From assembly GCA_019247305.1 (NCBI GenBank), contig JAFAPC010000170.1, positions 1-64,000 on the forward strand: a DNA stretch of 64,000 bases, in the 5' to 3' direction. Source of the stretch: Pseudonocardiales bacterium. GTDB lineage: Bacteria > Actinomycetota > Actinomycetes > Mycobacteriales > Pseudonocardiaceae. The first letter of the stretch is position 1. Each line of letters starts with the position of its first letter. Shown in pieces: positions 61,145-64,000 of this stretch. Below the pieces are notes generated by a model, which was not told the origin of the DNA, did no database searches, and saw nothing but the letters and a program-made list of their open reading frames with translations. The position numbers and the translations under genes were made by a program.

Positions 61145-61618
61145 TTAGGGTGCTCCCGGAAACGGCACCGTCACTGGGCTCGTGCCCGCACTTGCCCGCC
61201 AGCGGGTCGCCCGCACGGCCGCTCCGGTGAGCGCCTCCAGCGCGGCACCGCGCAGGTCCGGATCCGCCGGGCTGCGTTCGACCACCGAGCGCCACGCCGC
61301 AGCCGCGTCGGTCTCCGCGGTGATCGCCAGCCGCAGGGCCGAGGCGGCGTCGGTGACCGGTTCAGGGGTGAGGTAGCCCGGTTCGGGTGGCACCGGCAGC
61401 GCGCCTGCGTCGATCAGGACCCGCTCGGTGGCGTCGCGCTGAGCCTGATGCGCGCTCGTGGCCTGCGCCAGCTGAGCACCCAACCGACCCGAAACAAAGG
61501 CCGCTACCACCCCATAAGCCCAGATCGCGCCATGCTCCGCCGCCAAGGCGCCCTGCAAGGCATTCACCGGCACTGCGTCCACCGGCACTGCGTCCACCGG
61601 CATTGGGCGTCCGCTCAT
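61145..61618 (-). CDS. DUF4439 ferritin-like protein
   Basis: A 157-residue, all-helical protein: LQGALAAEHGAIWAYGVVAA, QRDATERVLIDAGALPVPPE, and LRLAITAETDAAAAWRSVVE. The glutamates and histidines (AEHGAIWAYG; AETDAAAAW) fit a ferritin-like four-helix bundle. A short VDAVPVDAVPV duplication lies at residues 8-18. It is placed between yjbQ and the lipoprotein gene, the usual order near proS/rimP. Confidence 0.85.
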   Translation of the reverse strand: MSGRPMPVDAVPVDAVPVNALQGALAAEHGAIWAYGVVAAFVSGRLGAQLAQATSAHQAQRDATERVLIDAGALPVPPEPGYLTPEPVTDAASALRLAITAETDAAAAWRSVVERSPADPDLRGAALEALTGAAVRATRWRASAGTSPVTVPFPGAP

Positions 61619-61625
61619 GAGCGCC

Positions 61626-62123
61626 TCATGACAGCAGCGCCGCGTGGCTCGCGCAGCAGGCCGCTATCGACGCCAGCAGCGCCGCGCGGTATCCGGGTAG
61701 TGTCATGACGAGTCCGGCTGCCTCCTCGTGTGCGGCGCGCACCGCCTGGGTCAGGGCTCCGCGAGCGGTGGCCAGGTCAGGATCGGCCTTCGGCGGCGCC
61801 ACCGGCGGGAAACCACCGGCGGAGGAGCGCCTGGGCCGGACCCGGCGCAGTTCGGCGCGCAAGGTTGCCGCATGCGTCATCCGGTCCGCGGCGAGCGCCC
61901 TGGCCGTCGCGGCCAACACCGGGTCGCCCTGCGCCGCCAGCTGGGCCACTGCCGCCGCTAGGGCTGCGTCAGCTTCGGCGCGTCGAGCGGGTGACTCCAG
62001 CGGATCGGGCCCCTGGGGTACAAATATGGGCACAGCGCACCCGGTCAGCGCCACTGGGCCGGCCAGGAGCAGGGTGGCTCCAGCGGCCAGTACGCGGCGG
62101 CGGTGCGGGCCGTCTGCTGACAC
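61626..62123 (-). CDS. Lipoprotein paired with the DUF4439 protein
   Basis: A 165-residue protein with GTG start 62123. It has RRRVLAAGATLLLAGPVALT followed by GC: a twin-arginine-like motif and a lipobox. The mature part is alanine-rich and helical (ADAALAAAVAQLAAQGDPVL, RMTHAATLRAELRRVRPRRS) and may itself be a ferritin-like bundle. It precedes the DUF4439 gene by 7 bp, and the two form an operon. Confidence 0.78.
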   Translation of the reverse strand: MSADGPHRRRVLAAGATLLLAGPVALTGCAVPIFVPQGPDPLESPARRAEADAALAAAVAQLAAQGDPVLAATARALAADRMTHAATLRAELRRVRPRRSSAGGFPPVAPPKADPDLATARGALTQAVRAAHEEAAGLVMTLPGYRAALLASIAACCASHAALLS

Positions 62124-62303
62124 GGCTGACCATCTTGCCAGGGCCCTCGTTCGTTGGAGACCAGCACCGTGATCCACTCGGCGCGGGCTCGCCCGATGGC
62201 GCGATACCCTAGGTAATCCCGACCGGACTACGCCGTGCTGGTGGGTCCCTCGCCCGCAGCGCCACGTCCTCGGCGGACACTCACTTCTCATCAGGAGGCC
62301 ACA

Positions 62304-62828
62304 ATGACCGCCCGTCCCGCGAACACCGACTCAGCAACCGAGTCGGTGGTGCGCGAGGCGGTGGCCAGCACCGGGTTCGAGCTTGAGAGCCTGTCGGAGG
62401 TGCGCGCAGGCCAGCGCTGGCTGATCCGGGTGGTCATCGATTCCGACGCCGGCGTCGGGTTGGATGACATCGCCACGGTGAGCCGTGCGGTGTCGCTGGC
62501 CTTGGATCAACGCGATGAGCTGATCGCGGGGCCCTACACCCTCGAGGTGACCTCACCTGGGGTGGATCGGCCGCTGACCCAGCCACGGCACTGGCGGCGG
62601 AACCGGCGGCGGCTGGTCCGGGTCGCCCTGGTAGCCGGGGGAGAGTTCCTCGGCCGGATTGGCGATTGCGATGACGAAGGTGTCACGCTGCTGGTGTCGG
62701 GAGCTCTTCGCCGGGTGTGCTACGCGGAGCTGCGCCGCGCGGTGGTGGAAGTGGAGTTTCGCCAGCCGCCGGTTCCTGAGCTCGCCGCGCTCGACGGCGC
62801 GAGACGGCAGGATTTGGAGGAACGGTGA
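62304..62828 (+). CDS. rimP: Ribosome maturation factor RimP
   Basis: A 174-residue protein for 30S assembly. It has [60 protein letters not shown], and [26 protein letters not shown] lies 6 bp before ATG 62304. Its stop overlaps the nusA start (GTGA). Confidence 0.96.
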   Translation: MTARPANTDSATESVVREAVASTGFELESLSEVRAGQRWLIRVVIDSDAGVGLDDIATVSRAVSLALDQRDELIAGPYTLEVTSPGVDRPLTQPRHWRRNRRRLVRVALVAGGEFLGRIGDCDDEGVTLLVSGALRRVCYAELRRAVVEVEFRQPPVPELAALDGARRQDLEER

Positions 62829-63832
62829 ACGTCGACATCGCCGCGCTGCGCGCCATTGAACGCGACAAGGACATCTCCTTCGAGACGGTTCTGGAGGCCA
62901 TTGAGACGGCGTTGCTCACCGCGTACAAGCACACCGACGGTCATCAACCGAACGTGCGCATCGACGTCGACCGCAAGACCGGCCTGGTCCGGGTGCTGGC
63001 CCAGGAGCTCGACGACAAGGGCAACGTTCGTCAGGAGTGGGACGACACCCCCGAGGGGTTCGGTCGGATCGCGGCCACCACGGCCCGTCAGGTTATCCTG
63101 CAACGGCTGCGCGACGCCGAGCACGAACGCACCTTCGGGGAGTTCTCGGCCAAGGAGGGGGAGATCGTCGCCGGGGTTGTGCAACGCGACGCCAGGGCCA
63201 ACGCCCGTGGTGTGGTGGTGGTCCAGATTGGCGAGACCGAGGGCGTGATCCCGCCGGTGGAGCAGGTGCCCAGGGAGATCTACCGGCATGGCGAGCGGAT
63301 CAAGTGTTACGTCGTGGGAGTGTCCCGGGGACTGCGCGGACCACAGATCACTTTGTCTCGCACGCATCCCAATCTGGTCCGCCGGCTGTTCGCCCTGGAG
63401 GTCCCCGAGATTGCCGATGGAACCGTGGAGATCCCCGCGGTGGCCAGGGAGGCAGGGCACCGCTCGAAGATCGCCGTCCGGTCGACTGTCGCGGGCGTCA
63501 ACGCCAAGGGAGCCTGCATCGGACCGATTGGCCAGCGGGTCCGCAATGTGATGAGTGAGCTGGGTGGCGAGAAGATCGACATCATCGATTACGCCGAGGA
63601 CCCTGCGACGTTCGTGGGCAACGCGCTGTCTCCGGCGAAGGTCGTCTCGGTGCAGGTGGTCGACGCCCGAGCCAAGACAGCCCGGGTCGTGGTCCCCGAT
63701 TTCCAGCTGTCGCTGGCGATCGGCAAGGAGGGGCAGAACGCCAGGTTGGCCGCTCGGCTGACCGGGTGGAAGATCGACATTCGTAGCGACCGACCCGATA
63801 GCGTCCCGGTCGGCCCGCGCTCGGCGCACTGA
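62825..63832 (+). CDS. nusA: Transcription termination/antitermination factor NusA
   Basis: A 335-residue protein. The N-terminal RNA-polymerase-binding domain (residues 1-100) is followed by S1 (about 110-175, [20 protein letters not shown]) and two KH domains ([60 protein letters not shown]). It lacks the C-terminal acidic repeats of E. coli, as in other actinobacteria. The GTG start overlaps rimP. Confidence 0.97.
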   Translation: MNVDIAALRAIERDKDISFETVLEAIETALLTAYKHTDGHQPNVRIDVDRKTGLVRVLAQELDDKGNVRQEWDDTPEGFGRIAATTARQVILQRLRDAEHERTFGEFSAKEGEIVAGVVQRDARANARGVVVVQIGETEGVIPPVEQVPREIYRHGERIKCYVVGVSRGLRGPQITLSRTHPNLVRRLFALEVPEIADGTVEIPAVAREAGHRSKIAVRSTVAGVNAKGACIGPIGQRVRNVMSELGGEKIDIIDYAEDPATFVGNALSPAKVVSVQVVDARAKTARVVVPDFQLSLAIGKEGQNARLAARLTGWKIDIRSDRPDSVPVGPRSAH

Positions 63833-63888
63833 GGTGCCGGTACCTGATGTCGGTACGTCGCCCGCTGCGCCGACGCGCTAGAATCGTG

Positions 63889-64000
63889 ATGGGCCGCCGT
63901 CGGGGGACGGTCCACGCTTGCCCGGACAAGGTCCGGCGCCGCCGGGAGCGGCCCGCCGAACCGGTCCGGACCTGCGTGGGTTGCCGGGCCAGGGCGTCGG
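63889..64000 (+). CDS. ylxR: YlxR (DUF448) protein, cut by the window end
   Basis: The first 37 codons: a basic start from ATG 63889 (GTG 63886 also possible), then [21 protein letters not shown] is the YlxR nucleic-acid-binding signature. It always follows nusA and precedes infB in this operon. Confidence 0.85.
   Translation, partial: MGRRRGTVHACPDKVRRRRERPAEPVRTCVGCRARAS

Overview
The window is chromosomal DNA of a high-GC actinomycete. GC-rich codon use, many GTG starts, stop/start overlaps of the GTGA and ATGA type, DUF397/XRE pairs, and the gene orders ctaB-tkt-tal-pgi-zwf and proS-...-rimP-nusA-ylxR all fit Actinobacteria, most likely a Pseudonocardiales member (inference; no rRNA or other marker is present to settle it).

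Layout. 0-5 kb is a decayed accessory zone: a frameshifted mrr endonuclease gene, a vapBC toxin-antitoxin pair enclosed by two 94-bp direct repeats that end in a tRNA-Thr-like 3' half, a regulator remnant, and small hydrophobic proteins next to an hsp20 gene. 5.8-18.5 kb holds an autoregulated-looking winged-helix protein, yidD, a membrane protein convergent with a sugar epimerase, a beta-propeller lipoprotein, a wrecked second vapBC, a VOC protein, a secreted phosphoesterase, YggT, a CPA1 antiporter and a membrane-anchored ricin-type lectin. 18.7-20.5 kb is a group II intron abutting the first third of a photolyase gene. 20.9-28.6 kb is the pentose-phosphate block (zwf, pgi, tal, tkt) divergent from ctaB.

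28.6-44.5 kb is an accessory island between ctaB and qor/ctaA, genes that lie close together in relatives such as Mycobacterium tuberculosis. It holds an epimerase, a STAND NTPase lacking an N-terminal effector, a DUF222-HNH pseudogene, a DUF6398-like protein, small regulators surrounded by striking palindromes, a broken GNAT gene, an XRE-TPR regulator, and a translationally coupled graspetide cluster: precursor peptide, ATP-grasp ligase, PIMT-like methyltransferase and MFS exporter. The cluster is the best candidate for a new biological product: an ester/amide-crosslinked peptide, possibly aspartimidylated.

44.6-47.6 kb carries qor, ctaA and a thioesterase. 47.6-53.8 kb is a split corrin/siroheme locus (cbiX, SUMT, cobJ, cobM on one strand; cobH and a CysG-like fusion on the other) with a Cu/Zn SOD lipoprotein between. 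53.8-55 kb has a DUF559-type gene bracketed by inverted arrays of a 27-bp repeat. 55-57 kb is an XRE/DUF397 pair sharing a two-operator intergenic region with a primase-polymerase-like gene. The window closes with a MalY-type lyase, proS, yjbQ, two DUF4439-type genes, rimP, nusA and the start of ylxR.
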